Source: Actinocorallia herbida
Lineage (GTDB): Bacteria > Actinomycetota > Actinomycetes > Streptosporangiales > Streptosporangiaceae
Direction of reading: 5' to 3'
DNA: 64,000 nucleotides
NCBI RefSeq assembly: GCF_003751225.1
Contig: NZ_RJKE01000001.1
Coordinates: 1,302,001-1,366,000 of the forward strand
Shown: positions 43,800-52,236 of the stretch, piece by piece
How the letters are laid out: each line of letters starts with the position of its first letter
How positions within the stretch are numbered: position 1 is the stretch's first letter
Notes under the pieces: model-generated
Database searches by the model: none
What the model was told of the DNA's origin: nothing
What the model saw: only the letters and a program-made list of their open reading frames with translations
Translations under genes and position numbers: made by a program

Positions 43800-43811
43800 G
43801 TGTTCCCGGGG

Positions 43812-44813
43812 TCAGGCGGCGGTGCCGCGGCGGCGGGCGGGCAGCGCGGAGCCGCTCTGTTTGACGGTGCGGGAGATGAGGACGGTCTCGCTGCGGCGAA
43901 CGCCCGGGAGCGGCCCGACACGGTCGTTCAGGTAGCGGTAGAGGGAGCGCGGATCACGGCAGCAGACCGACGCGGTGAGGTTCGTGGGGCCGGTCGTCGC
44001 GGCGGCGAAGACGATCTCGGGGTGCCCGGCGAGTTCGGCGCCCACCCGCTCCAGGTCGGCCGGGTGGACGTCGAGCCACAGCCAGGCGCACGTGCGCAGC
44101 CCCAGCAGGGCGATGTCGATCTCCAGATCGGTGAACAGGACGCCGGTCGCCTCGAGGTGGTCGAGCCTGCGCCGGACCGTCGACTCCGACCAGCCGGTCG
44201 CGGCGGCGAGGTCGGCGTGGGAGGCGCGGGCGTCGAGACCGAGCTCGGTGAAGAGGGCGCGGTCCAACGCGTCGAGCGGCAGGGGGGAGTCGGGGAGTGG
44301 CGGCGGCGGGGGAAGGACGAGCGCGGCTTCCTGCTCGGGGGTGAGCGCGGAGATGAGCTCGTGGTCGGTGCGCAGGGCGGCCCCGGCGAACTGGTGGAGG
44401 ATCGACTGCGCGGTGACCGCGACCACCCGGGCGGTCCTCGGCAGCCGCTCCAGGAGCGTGCCGTCCTCGTCCTCCTCGGTGAGGGAGTGGACGCCGCAGA
44501 GGAGTTCGGTGCCCCCGGCCAGGAGCTGGATCCAGGCCGTGTCCGGGCGGCGGGCGAGGGCGTCGGCGAGCGCTGGGGCGGAGCCGGGGGCGCACTGGAG
44601 GCGCACCCACCACCGGGAGCCCCCGGTCCTGCGGTGGTCGCACAGCCCGACGACGCGCAGCGCCCCCTGCGCGCGGAGCCGCCGGTAACGGCGCGCCACG
44701 GTCTGGTCGGAGACGCCGAGGACCGTCGCGATCCGGCTGAACGACGCGCGTCCGTCGAGGGCGAGCGCGTGCGCGATCTGAAGGTCGAGGTGATCGGCGC
44801 TGATTCTTTCCAC
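43812..44813 (-). CDS. Lrp/AsnC-family regulator with two HTH domains
   Basis: This 333-residue protein holds two AsnC-type units in tandem. The first HTH is near residues 8-65 (LDLQIAHALALDGRASFSRI and VSDQTVARRYRRL). The second is near 182-235 (LDALDRALFTELGLDARASH and WSESTVRRRLDHL). Each is followed by a ligand-binding-like domain. Double-unit Lrp proteins of this length are typical of actinomycetes. It diverges from the MFS transporter gene and probably controls it. The start ATG gives MERISADHLDLQIAH. Confidence 0.9.
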   Translation of the reverse strand: MERISADHLDLQIAHALALDGRASFSRIATVLGVSDQTVARRYRRLRAQGALRVVGLCDHRRTGGSRWWVRLQCAPGSAPALADALARRPDTAWIQLLAGGTELLCGVHSLTEEDEDGTLLERLPRTARVVAVTAQSILHQFAGAALRTDHELISALTPEQEAALVLPPPPPLPDSPLPLDALDRALFTELGLDARASHADLAAATGWSESTVRRRLDHLEATGVLFTDLEIDIALLGLRTCAWLWLDVHPADLERVGAELAGHPEIVFAAATTGPTNLTASVCCRDPRSLYRYLNDRVGPLPGVRRSETVLISRTVKQSGSALPARRRGTAA

Positions 44814-44904
44814 CAGATCAGCGTAATCGATGTCGGATTCCGGCTCGGAATGCCGCTATGGATCCTGCCTCCGTCCGTTCGGCCGCGAAGGTGGAGACCG
44901 CGTG

Positions 44905-46410
44905 ATGCCTTCGAGGGAGATGAAAATGCGAAAGTGGTGGCCGCTCGTCGCGGTCTGTACGGGTGCCTTCATGCTGCTGGTGGACGTCACGATCGTCATG
45001 GTGGCGCTGCCGGACATGGCCGACGGCCTGGACACGTCCTTCACGGCGCTGCAATGGGTGCTCGACGGGTACGCGCTCGTCCTCGCCGCCGCGCTGCTCG
45101 GCGCCGGGTCGCTGGCCGACCGGATCGGGCGGCGGCGGGTCTACGTGCTGGGTCTCGTGCTGTTCGCGGCCGCGTCGCTGGCGTGCGGGCTGGCGCCCGA
45201 CGCGGGGACGCTCGTCGTCGCGCGACTCGTGCAGGGCCTCGGCGCCGCCGCGATGTTCGCCACGACCATGGCCCTCATCAACGACCTCTACCGGGGCCGT
45301 GACCGGGGCGTGGCGTTCGGCGTCTGGGGCGCGGTGAACGGCGCCGCGGCGGCCGCGGGGCCGCTGGTGGGCGGGCTGCTGGTCGGCCCGTTCGGCTGGC
45401 GCGCGATCTTCCTGGTGAACCTGCCGCTGAGCGTGGCCGCCGTCGCGCTGACCCTGTGGAGCGTGCGCGAGTCCCGCGACCCGCGGCCGCGCCCGTTCGA
45501 CGTCCCGGGCATGGTGTCGTTCACCGCCTCCGCGGGCCTGCTGACGTACGGGCTGATCCGCGCGGGCGAGGAGGGCTGGACCGGCGTCGCGCTCGGGTCG
45601 CTCGCCGCGGGGGCCGTCGCGCTCGCCGTCTTCCTGGTGGTGGAGGTCAGGACCGCGGAGCCGATGCTCGATCTCGGGCTGTTCCGCAGCCCGTCGTTCA
45701 GCGCGATCATGGCAGGAGGGGCGCTGCTCAGCTTCGCCGCGTTCGCCTACGGCGCGTACCAGTCGCTCTGGCTCCAGTCCGTGCTGGGGCTCAGCGCGAT
45801 CCAGGCGGGCCTCGTCGTGCTGCCGATGTGCGGGGTCGCGTTCGTCGTGGCGGGCGCGGGCGGGCGGCTGCTGCACGACGTCGCGCCCCGGTGGACGATC
45901 GGCGGCGGGCTCGTGCTGATCGGCGCGGGCGCGCTCGGCCAGGCCGTGCTGTCGGCGGACTCCGGCTGGGCGGCGCTGCTGCCGGGCCTCGCCGTCGTCG
46001 GCGTCGGCGTCGGCCTGGGCACGCCCGCGCTGTCGTCGGCGGCGCTGGCCGCGGCGCCGGTCGAGCGCGGCGGCATGGCGGCCGGCGCGGTCACCACGTT
46101 CCGCCAGCTCGGGTTCGCGCTGGGCATCGCCGTCCTCGGCGGCCTGTTCCGGACCGGCATGACCGGCCCGCTGGAGGGGACCGGGGTGCGCGCCGCGGAA
46201 CTGAGCGGCGGCGGCGCGGCCGAGGTCCTGGCCCGGCGGCCGGAGGCCGCGCCCGCGGTCCGCGAGGCCTTCGCCTCGGGCCTCAACGACGTCCTGGTGA
46301 CCGCGGGCGTGGTCGGCCTGGCCGCCGCGGTCCTGGTCCTCCTCGTCGTCCGGCGCGCGTCGTCCCCCGCCCCGGAAACCCCGCGGACCGCCGTTCCCGC
46401 CGAAGCCTGA
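44905..46410 (+). CDS. MFS drug-type efflux transporter (DHA2, 14 helices)
   Basis: This membrane transporter of about 501 residues belongs to the DHA2 drug:H+ antiporters. The signs are TGAFMLLVDVTIVMVALPDM in helix 1, LQWVLDGYALVLAAALLGAG and SLADRIGRRRVYVLGLVLF. A motif-C-like stretch follows (GAVNGAAAAAGPLVGGLLVG). It probably exports a toxic compound or metabolite. I chose ATG at 44905 (GGAG eight bases before); ATG 44926 (MRKWWPLVAVC) is a close rival, also with a good site. It is divergent from the Lrp gene, its likely regulator. Confidence 0.92.
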   Translation: MPSREMKMRKWWPLVAVCTGAFMLLVDVTIVMVALPDMADGLDTSFTALQWVLDGYALVLAAALLGAGSLADRIGRRRVYVLGLVLFAAASLACGLAPDAGTLVVARLVQGLGAAAMFATTMALINDLYRGRDRGVAFGVWGAVNGAAAAAGPLVGGLLVGPFGWRAIFLVNLPLSVAAVALTLWSVRESRDPRPRPFDVPGMVSFTASAGLLTYGLIRAGEEGWTGVALGSLAAGAVALAVFLVVEVRTAEPMLDLGLFRSPSFSAIMAGGALLSFAAFAYGAYQSLWLQSVLGLSAIQAGLVVLPMCGVAFVVAGAGGRLLHDVAPRWTIGGGLVLIGAGALGQAVLSADSGWAALLPGLAVVGVGVGLGTPALSSAALAAAPVERGGMAAGAVTTFRQLGFALGIAVLGGLFRTGMTGPLEGTGVRAAELSGGGAAEVLARRPEAAPAVREAFASGLNDVLVTAGVVGLAAAVLVLLVVRRASSPAPETPRTAVPAEA

Positions 46411-46431
46411 CGACCCGGGGCGACCCGCGGC

Positions 46432-46460
46432 GGGGCCCGGCCGCATGTCGGCCGGGCCCC
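46432..46460. terminator. Hairpin terminator after the MFS gene
   Basis: GGGGCCCGGCCG (46432-46443) pairs perfectly with CGGCCGGGCCCC (46449-46460) around CATGT. It lies about 20 bases after the transporter stop. Confidence 0.8.
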
Positions 46461-46570
46461 GGGCGTCGTCAAGGCACGTTTCGGTTCTGGAGTTCTCGCG
46501 AAGGGGCTGGCCAGCGCGGGCGGAAGTCCTAGAATCGGATTCGGATAAGTCTTCCCTTACTGGGTGGTCA

Positions 46571-46596
46571 TGTTACAGAATGCGAAAAACGTAACA
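46571..46596. promoter_or_regulatory. Inverted repeat in the promoter of the acyl-CoA ligase
   Basis: TGTTAC (46571-46576) and GTAACA (46591-46596) form an inverted repeat over 26 bases, with an AT-rich middle. It sits 22 bases before the start of the ligase gene. The layout suits a TetR-type repressor, but no regulator is adjacent. Confidence 0.45.
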
Positions 46597-46618
46597 CTGC
46601 TTCAACGTTGAGGTGCTC

Positions 46619-48154
46619 ATGGATCTCGGAACCGTCGCGGCTCGCACCCCGGACAAGCCCGCGGTGATCATGACCGGCTCCGGTCGCGTCGTGACCTTCA
46701 AGGAACTGGACGAGGCGTCGAACCGGCTCGCCCAGGTGTTCCACGCGGCCGGCATCAGGCCCGGCGAGCACATCGCGTTCATGATGGAGAACCGCTGGGA
46801 GGCCCTGGCCGTCGCGTGGGCGGCGCAGCGCTCCGGGCTGTACTACACCGCGGTCAGCAACAAGCTCACCCTCGACGAGGTCACCTACATCGTCGAGAAC
46901 TGCGAGGCCAAGGCGTTCATCGCCTCCCCGGCCGTCGCCGACGTCGCCGCCCCGATCGCGGCCGCCAATGAGAACCTCCTGATCAAGCTGATGCCCGAGG
47001 AGCAGGCCCCCGGCTTCGACTCCTACGAGGAGGCTTTGGCCGCCGCGTCCCCCGAGCCGCTCGCCGAGCAGCTCGAAGGCGTCGACATGCTCTACTCCTC
47101 CGGCACCACCGGACGGCCCAAGGGCATCAAGCCGAAGCTGGACCGCATCCCCTTCGGTGAGCAGCCCGGCATCCTGACGTCGCTCATTCAGATGCTCTTC
47201 GCGCCGGATGACGACTCGCTCTACCTGTGCCCGGCTCCGCTCTACCACGCGGCACCGCTGCGCTACTCGATGTCCTTCCAGCGGCTCGGCTCGACCGTCG
47301 TCGTCATGGAGAAGTTCGAGCCGGAGGACGCGCTCAAGGCCATCGAGCGCTACGGCGTCACGCACAGCCAGTGGGTGCCCACGATGTTCATCCGGCTGCT
47401 GAAGCTGCCGGAGGAGGTCCGCAAGGCCTACGACCTCTCCTCGCTGAAGTACGCCGTGCACGCGGCCGCACCGTGCCCGGTCCCGGTCAAGCACCAGATG
47501 ATCGAGTGGTGGGGCCCGATCATCCACGAGTACTACTCGGGCACCGAAGGCAACGTCTTCACCTACACCGACTCGACGAGCTGGCTCGCCCACCCCGGCA
47601 GCGTCGGCAAGCCGATCCTCGGGGAGGTGCACGTGCTCGGGCCGGACGGCGAGGAGGTGCCCGCGGGCGAGACGGGCACCCTGTACTTCGGCAACGGGCC
47701 GCAGTTCGAGTACCACGGTGACCCGGAGAAGACCAAGTCCGCCCAGGACCCCCTGGGCCGCGGCTGGACCACCCTCGGCGACATCGGCCATGTCGACGCC
47801 GACGGCTTCCTCTACCTCACCGACCGCCAGTCCCACATGATCATCAGCGGCGGCGTGAACATCTACCCGCAGGAGGCCGAGAACCTCCTCGCGGTGCACC
47901 CGAAGGTCGCCGACGTCGCGGTCTTCGGCGTGCCCAACCCGGAGATGGGCGAGGAGGTCAAGGCGGTCGTCCAGCTCACCGATCCGTCGGAGGCGAGCGA
48001 CGCGCTGGCCGCCGAGCTGATCGCGTACTGTCGCGACAACCTCGCCCACTTCAAGTGCCCGAGGTCGCTCGACTTCCGGGACGAGCTGCCGCGGCACCCC
48101 ACCGGCAAGCTCCTCAAGCGCGTCCTGCGCGACGAATACTCCCAGCAGTCCTAA
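46619..48154 (+). CDS. Acyl-CoA synthetase (FadD-type, ANL superfamily)
   Basis: This 511-residue enzyme activates a carboxylic acid to an acyl-CoA. It shows the ATP motif DMLYSSGTTGRPKGIKP, the motif HEYYSGTEGNVFTY, the hinge LTDRQSHMIISGGVNIYPQE and the C-terminal Lys motif HPTGKLLKRVLRDEY. The ATG at 46619 has GAGGTG upstream; a GTG two codons earlier is possible. It is followed after 21 bases by an aldehyde dehydrogenase gene on the same strand, so the two may interconvert an aldehyde, its acid and the CoA ester. The substrate is unknown. Confidence 0.92.
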   Translation: MDLGTVAARTPDKPAVIMTGSGRVVTFKELDEASNRLAQVFHAAGIRPGEHIAFMMENRWEALAVAWAAQRSGLYYTAVSNKLTLDEVTYIVENCEAKAFIASPAVADVAAPIAAANENLLIKLMPEEQAPGFDSYEEALAAASPEPLAEQLEGVDMLYSSGTTGRPKGIKPKLDRIPFGEQPGILTSLIQMLFAPDDDSLYLCPAPLYHAAPLRYSMSFQRLGSTVVVMEKFEPEDALKAIERYGVTHSQWVPTMFIRLLKLPEEVRKAYDLSSLKYAVHAAAPCPVPVKHQMIEWWGPIIHEYYSGTEGNVFTYTDSTSWLAHPGSVGKPILGEVHVLGPDGEEVPAGETGTLYFGNGPQFEYHGDPEKTKSAQDPLGRGWTTLGDIGHVDADGFLYLTDRQSHMIISGGVNIYPQEAENLLAVHPKVADVAVFGVPNPEMGEEVKAVVQLTDPSEASDALAAELIAYCRDNLAHFKCPRSLDFRDELPRHPTGKLLKRVLRDEYSQQS

Positions 48155-48175
48155 CAGTTTCGGGAAGGACCTGAC

Positions 48176-49546
48176 ATGTCCCCCTCGATCGCCGAGACCG
48201 TCGCGCGACTGCGCACGACGTTCGCATCGGGCCGGACCAAGCCGGCGGCCTGGCGGGTCCGCCAGCTCGACGCCCTCGGTCGGCTCCTCGCCGAACGCGA
48301 GGACCAGATCGTCGAGGCGCTCGCGGCCGACCTCGGTCGGGAAGCGTTCGAATCCTGGTTCGCCGACATGGCGTCCACCCGCATCGAGCTCGTCGACGCC
48401 AAGAAGAGCCTGAGCAAGTGGATGCGCCCCCGGCGGGTGTCGACCCCGCTGTCGATGCAGCCTGGCAAGTCCTGGATCCAGTACGAGCCCCTGGGCGTCG
48501 TGCTGGTGATCAGCCCGTGGAACTACCCGTTCTACCTGGCGGTCGGCCCGCTGATCGCGGCGCTCGCGGCGGGCAACTGCGTCATCCTCAAGCCGTCCGA
48601 GCACGCCCCGGCGACCTCCGCGCTGCTGGCGGAACTGCTCCCGGCCTACCTCGACGCGGACGCCGTCGCCGTCGTGGAGGGCGCCGCCGAGGAGACGCAG
48701 GAGCTGCTCGACCAGGCCATGGACCACGTGCTGTTCACCGGCGGGCCCGGCATCGCCAAGGCGATCATGGCGGGCGCGGCCAAGCACCTCACTCCGGTGA
48801 CCCTGGAGCTGGGCGGCAAGAGCCCGGTCATCATCACCAAGGGCACCGACCTCGAGGTCGCGGCCCGGCGTGTCGTGTACGGCAAGCACCTCAACTCGGG
48901 TCAGACCTGTATCGCGCCCGACTACGTGCTGGCCGACCGCGCCGTCGCCGAGACGTTCGCCAAGGAGGTCGCCAAGGCCGTCGACGCGATGACCGAGGGC
49001 ACCGACGGCAAGGCGCGGCCGATCGTCAACGAGCGGCACGCCAAGCGTCTCGCCGGCCTGCTCGACGGGCACGGCGGCAAGGTCGTGCACGGCGGCGGGT
49101 CCGCGCCCGACGACAAGCGGGTGGACTTCAGCGTGGTCCTCGACCCGGACACCGACTCGCCCCTGATGACCGAGGAGATCTTCGGCCCGATCCTGCCGAT
49201 CGTCTCCTACGGCTCGTTCGGCGAGGCGCTGGAGTTCATCCGGTCCCGGCCGAAGCCGCTCGCGGCGTACCTGTTCAGCCCGTCCAAGGAGGACGAGCGC
49301 AGGTTCCTCGCGGACGTCTCGGCGGGCGGCGTGGTGATCAACCAGGTCGGCTACCACGTGCTGAACCCGAACCTGCCGTTCGGCGGCGTCGGCAACAGCG
49401 GCATGGGCGCCTACCACGGCGAGTTCGGCTTCGAGGCGTTCAGCCACCGCAAGGCGGTCATGCGCAAGGGCACCTCGCCCGACCCGAAGTTCATCTACCC
49501 GCCCTACACCGAGTCGACGAAGAAGCTGCTCCGCCGCCTCCTCTGA
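48176..49546 (+). CDS. Aldehyde dehydrogenase (class 3-like)
   Basis: This 456-residue NAD(P)-dependent enzyme oxidises an aldehyde to its acid. The general base Glu211 is in TLELGGKSPVII, and the catalytic Cys245 in NSGQTCIAPDYVL. The motif PWNYPFYLAVGPLIAALAAG binds the cofactor. The short length, no N-terminal extension and a hydrophobic end match the ALDH3 type, which often acts on long-chain or aromatic aldehydes. It is probably co-transcribed with the acyl-CoA ligase. The 67-bp repeat array begins eight bases after its stop. Confidence 0.93.
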   Translation: MSPSIAETVARLRTTFASGRTKPAAWRVRQLDALGRLLAEREDQIVEALAADLGREAFESWFADMASTRIELVDAKKSLSKWMRPRRVSTPLSMQPGKSWIQYEPLGVVLVISPWNYPFYLAVGPLIAALAAGNCVILKPSEHAPATSALLAELLPAYLDADAVAVVEGAAEETQELLDQAMDHVLFTGGPGIAKAIMAGAAKHLTPVTLELGGKSPVIITKGTDLEVAARRVVYGKHLNSGQTCIAPDYVLADRAVAETFAKEVAKAVDAMTEGTDGKARPIVNERHAKRLAGLLDGHGGKVVHGGGSAPDDKRVDFSVVLDPDTDSPLMTEEIFGPILPIVSYGSFGEALEFIRSRPKPLAAYLFSPSKEDERRFLADVSAGGVVINQVGYHVLNPNLPFGGVGNSGMGAYHGEFGFEAFSHRKAVMRKGTSPDPKFIYPPYTESTKKLLRRLL

Positions 49547-49553
49547 ACACGGC

Positions 49554-49753
49554 TGAATCCGGCCCGATGGCGGGCTCCCCGGCGTAGCCGGGCTCTTCAA
49601 GAGCCTGCCATCGGGCCCTATGAGTACGGTCCGATGGCGGGCTCCCCGGCGTAGCCGGGCTCTTCAAGAGCCTGCCATCGGGCCCTATGAGTACGGTCCG
49701 ATGGCGGGCTCCCCGGCGTAGCCGGGCTCTTCAAGAGCCTGCCATCGGGCCCA
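49554..49753. repeat. 67-bp palindromic repeat, three tandem copies
   Basis: Three near-identical units run with TGA marks at 49554, 49621, 49688 and 49754 (periods 67, 67 and 66). Each has outer arms GGYCCGATGGCGGGCTC and GAGCCTGCCATCGGGCC. Between them lie an inner hairpin CCCGGCGTAGCCGGG and a small CTCTTCAAGAG hairpin, so a folded unit would be a three-way junction. The second and third units start TGAGTACGG. A partial fourth unit forms the terminator hairpin that follows. Confidence 0.93.
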
Positions 49754-49760
49754 TGAGTAC

Positions 49761-49791
49761 GGCCCGATCCCGCCACCCCGGGGATCGGGCC
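49761..49791. terminator. Hairpin terminator after the repeat array
   Basis: GGCCCGATCCC (49761-49771) pairs perfectly with GGGATCGGGCC (49781-49791). It lies between the convergent aldehyde dehydrogenase and epimerase genes, and its first arm shares GGCCCGAT with the 67-bp units. Confidence 0.75.
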
Positions 49792-49812
49792 GCTGGTGTC
49801 ACGGCGGCTCGC

Positions 49813-50706
49813 CTAGCGCGCGAACATCGCGCGCAGGGCGGCTGGAAGGGACGGGTCGGCGAAGACGAAGCCGTCCGCGAGCAGTCGCGTCGGCACGGCG
49901 CGCTGGCTGATCAGGGGGCCTTCGTCGGCGAACTCGCGCAGGGCGAGCCGGAGCAGCGGCGCGGGCACCGCGAGGAACGAAGGACGGCCGAGCGCGCCGG
50001 CCAGCTCCTTGGTGAACACCGCGTTGGTGACGGGCTCCGGCGCCGTCAGGTCGACCGGCCCGGACAGCTCCGAGGTGAGCAGATGGGTGAGCGCGCGGAC
50101 CTCGTCGCGCAGGGTGATCCAGCTCATCCACTGCCGGCCGGCGCCGAGTTTCGCGCCCAGGCCGAGCCGGAACAGCGGCAGCAGCGGCTTCAGCATGCCG
50201 CCCTCGCGCGCCAGCACGATGCCGGTCCGCGGATGCACGACCCGGATGCCCGCCGCAGCCGCGGGCGACGCCGCGCCCTCCCAGTCGGCGACGACCTGGG
50301 CGAGGAAGCCCGCGCCCTGCGGATCCTCCTCGTCACGCACGTCTTCGCCGGTCGGGCCGTAGAACCCGACCGCCGACCCGCTGACGAACACGCGCGGCGG
50401 CGTGTCCACCTCGGCGAGCGCTTTCGCGAGCAGGGAGGTGCCCTTCACCCGGCTGTCGCGGATCTGCTTCTTGTAGGCGGCCGTCCAGGGCCGGTCGCCG
50501 ACCCCCGCGCCCGCCAGATGGACGACGGCGTCGTGGCCTTCCAGCCCGGCGGCGTCGATCCGGCCTTCGGCGGGGTCCCAGAACACCTCGCCGGGATGCC
50601 GGGGCGCGCGGCGCACCAGCGTGGAAACGGCGAAGCCCTCACCGCGCAGATGCGCGGCGAGGGCTCCGCCGATCAGACCTGAGGCACCCGAGATGATCAC
50701 TCGCAT
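49813..50706 (-). CDS. TIGR01777-family NAD-dependent epimerase-like protein
   Basis: This 297-residue protein of the extended SDR fold has the nucleotide motif MRVIISGASGLIGGALAAHL. The TIGR01777 marks are FWDPAEGRID, VVHLAGAGVGDRPWT, IRDSRVKGT and VSGSAVGFYGPTGEDV. It resembles plant/bacterial SulA-like cell-division or sugar-nucleotide proteins, but its reaction is unknown. The gene lies 35 bases downstream of sucB on the same strand, as in many actinomycetes. Confidence 0.93.
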   Translation of the reverse strand: MRVIISGASGLIGGALAAHLRGEGFAVSTLVRRAPRHPGEVFWDPAEGRIDAAGLEGHDAVVHLAGAGVGDRPWTAAYKKQIRDSRVKGTSLLAKALAEVDTPPRVFVSGSAVGFYGPTGEDVRDEEDPQGAGFLAQVVADWEGAASPAAAAGIRVVHPRTGIVLAREGGMLKPLLPLFRLGLGAKLGAGRQWMSWITLRDEVRALTHLLTSELSGPVDLTAPEPVTNAVFTKELAGALGRPSFLAVPAPLLRLALREFADEGPLISQRAVPTRLLADGFVFADPSLPAALRAMFAR

Positions 50707-50741
50707 GCCCGAAGACTAGCCCTTTCGGGCCGCGACGGCCC

Positions 50742-52172
50742 TTACAGGCCGAGCTCCGACTCGAAGTGGCCTTCCTCGAGACGCGCCTTGATCGTGGTGA
50801 GGAAGCGCGCCGCGTCGGCGCCGTCCACGATCCGGTGGTCGTAGGTGAGGGCCAGGTAGACCATGGAGCGGATCGCGATGACCTCGCCCAGGCCCGGGTC
50901 GTTCACCACGATCGGGCGCCTGACGACCGCGCCCGTGCCGAGGATGCCGACCTGCGGCTGGTTGATGATCGGCGTGTCGAACAGGGCGCCCCGGCTGCCG
51001 GTGTTGGTCAGCGTGAAGGTGCCGCCGCCCAGCTCGTCCGGGCTGACCCGGTTGGTCCGGGTGCGCTCGGCGAGGTCGGCGATCTTGCGGGCGATCCCGG
51101 CGAGGTTGAGCTCACCGGCGTCCTTGATCACCGGGACGATGAGGCCCTTGTCGGTGTCCACCGCGACGCCCAGGTGCTCGGCCTCGTGGTAGGTGACGGT
51201 GTTCTCGGCCGAGTCGACGACCGCGTTGACGTTCGGGTGCGCCTTCAGGGCCTCGATGGTGGCGAGGGCGAAGAACGGCAGGAACGACAGCTTGACGCCC
51301 TCGCGAGCGAGGAAGTCGGCCTTGGCGCGGTCGCGCAGGCGGGCGATCTTGGTGACGTCCACCTCGACCACGCTCGTCAGCTGGGCGGAGACCTGGAGGG
51401 ACTCCACCATGCGGCGGGCGATGGTCTGGCGCAGGCGCGACAGCTTCTCGGTGGTGCCGCGCTTGGCGGCGGCAGCGGCGGGCACCGCGGCCGGCACCGG
51501 AGCGGCGGCGGGCGCGGCCGGGGCGGCAGCGGCGGCGGGCGCCACCGGAGCCGGAGCGGCGGCGGCCTTGGCCTTGGCGGCGTCCTGGACGTCCTGCTTG
51601 CGGATGCGTCCGCCGACGCCGGTGCCCTTGACCGCGGCGAGGTCGACGCCCAGTTCCGAGGCCATCTTGCGGACCAGCGGGGTCACATAGGCGCCCTCGG
51701 CCTCGACGGCGGGGGCGGCGGCCGGAGCCGCGGCGGCGGGCGCGGCCGGGGGCCACGCGGCGGGAGCCGGCGTGGGCTCGGGCGCGGGAGCCGGAGCGGC
51801 GGCCACGGGGGCCGGAGCGGGAGCAGGGGCCGGTGCCGGAGGCGCGGGCGGGGCCGGGGGAGCCGGCGCGGGCTCGGGCTCCGGCGCGGGGGCCGGGGCG
51901 GCGGCGGGCGCGGCGGCCGGAGCCGGCGCCTCACCCGCGTCCGAAATGGTCGCCAGCAGGGCGCCGACCTCGACGGTCTCGTCCTCGGCGACGGCGATGC
52001 TGGTCAGCACACCCGCGGCCGGGGAGGGGATCTCGGTGTCGACCTTGTCGGTCGACACCTCGAGAAGGGGCTCGTCGACCTCGACGGTCTCCCCTTCCTT
52101 CTTGAGCCAGCGGGTGACGGTGCCCTCGGTGACGCTCTCGCCGAGCTGGGGCATGGTGACGGAGACCGGCAT
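50742..52172 (-). CDS. sucB: Dihydrolipoamide acyltransferase (2-oxoglutarate dehydrogenase E2)
   Basis: This is the core E2 enzyme of a 2-oxo acid dehydrogenase complex. The 476-residue protein has one lipoyl domain with the modified Lys43 in [12 protein letters not shown] long Ala/Pro linker (about residues 80-160), a peripheral-subunit-binding domain ([20 protein letters not shown]) and a catalytic domain with [15 protein letters not shown] follow. The ATG start is [14 protein letters not shown]. It follows lpd after 64 bases. Lipoylation is supplied by lipB and lipA elsewhere in the window. Confidence 0.94.
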   Translation of the reverse strand: MPVSVTMPQLGESVTEGTVTRWLKKEGETVEVDEPLLEVSTDKVDTEIPSPAAGVLTSIAVAEDETVEVGALLATISDAGEAPAPAAAPAAAPAPAPEPEPAPAPPAPPAPPAPAPAPAPAPVAAAPAPAPEPTPAPAAWPPAAPAAAAPAAAPAVEAEGAYVTPLVRKMASELGVDLAAVKGTGVGGRIRKQDVQDAAKAKAAAAPAPVAPAAAAAPAAPAAAPVPAAVPAAAAAKRGTTEKLSRLRQTIARRMVESLQVSAQLTSVVEVDVTKIARLRDRAKADFLAREGVKLSFLPFFALATIEALKAHPNVNAVVDSAENTVTYHEAEHLGVAVDTDKGLIVPVIKDAGELNLAGIARKIADLAERTRTNRVSPDELGGGTFTLTNTGSRGALFDTPIINQPQVGILGTGAVVRRPIVVNDPGLGEVIAIRSMVYLALTYDHRIVDGADAARFLTTIKARLEEGHFESELGL

Positions 52173-52236
52173 GGTTCTCAGCGACTCCTTGTTCGAACTG
52201 CGTTTGGCTGTGTCAGCCGTGGATGGGGTGGCTGGG

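Larger units (their letters stand above)
43358..43811. other. Intergenic stretch between glnA and the Lrp gene
   Basis: About 450 bases without a convincing gene. In order it holds the glnA terminator (43424-43452), a GC-rich stretch with a possible short remnant frame ending at 43638, an AT-rich promoter-like patch with a near-perfect iron box (43649-43667), and the terminator of the Lrp gene (43767-43799). Confidence 0.7.

Noticed and set aside
43671-44200. Start of an Arg-rich plus-strand frame beginning right after the iron box
   Set aside because: It continues antisense to the Lrp gene and has no likeness to a protein; codon pattern follows the Lrp frame.
46568-49600. About 1000-codon minus-strand frame opposite fadD and the aldehyde dehydrogenase
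   Set aside because: It mirrors the GC pattern of two clear genes on the other strand and resembles no family.
49554-49753. Tandem repeats considered as a CRISPR array
   Set aside because: Units follow each other directly with no unique spacers, the repeat is a long palindrome, and no cas gene is present.
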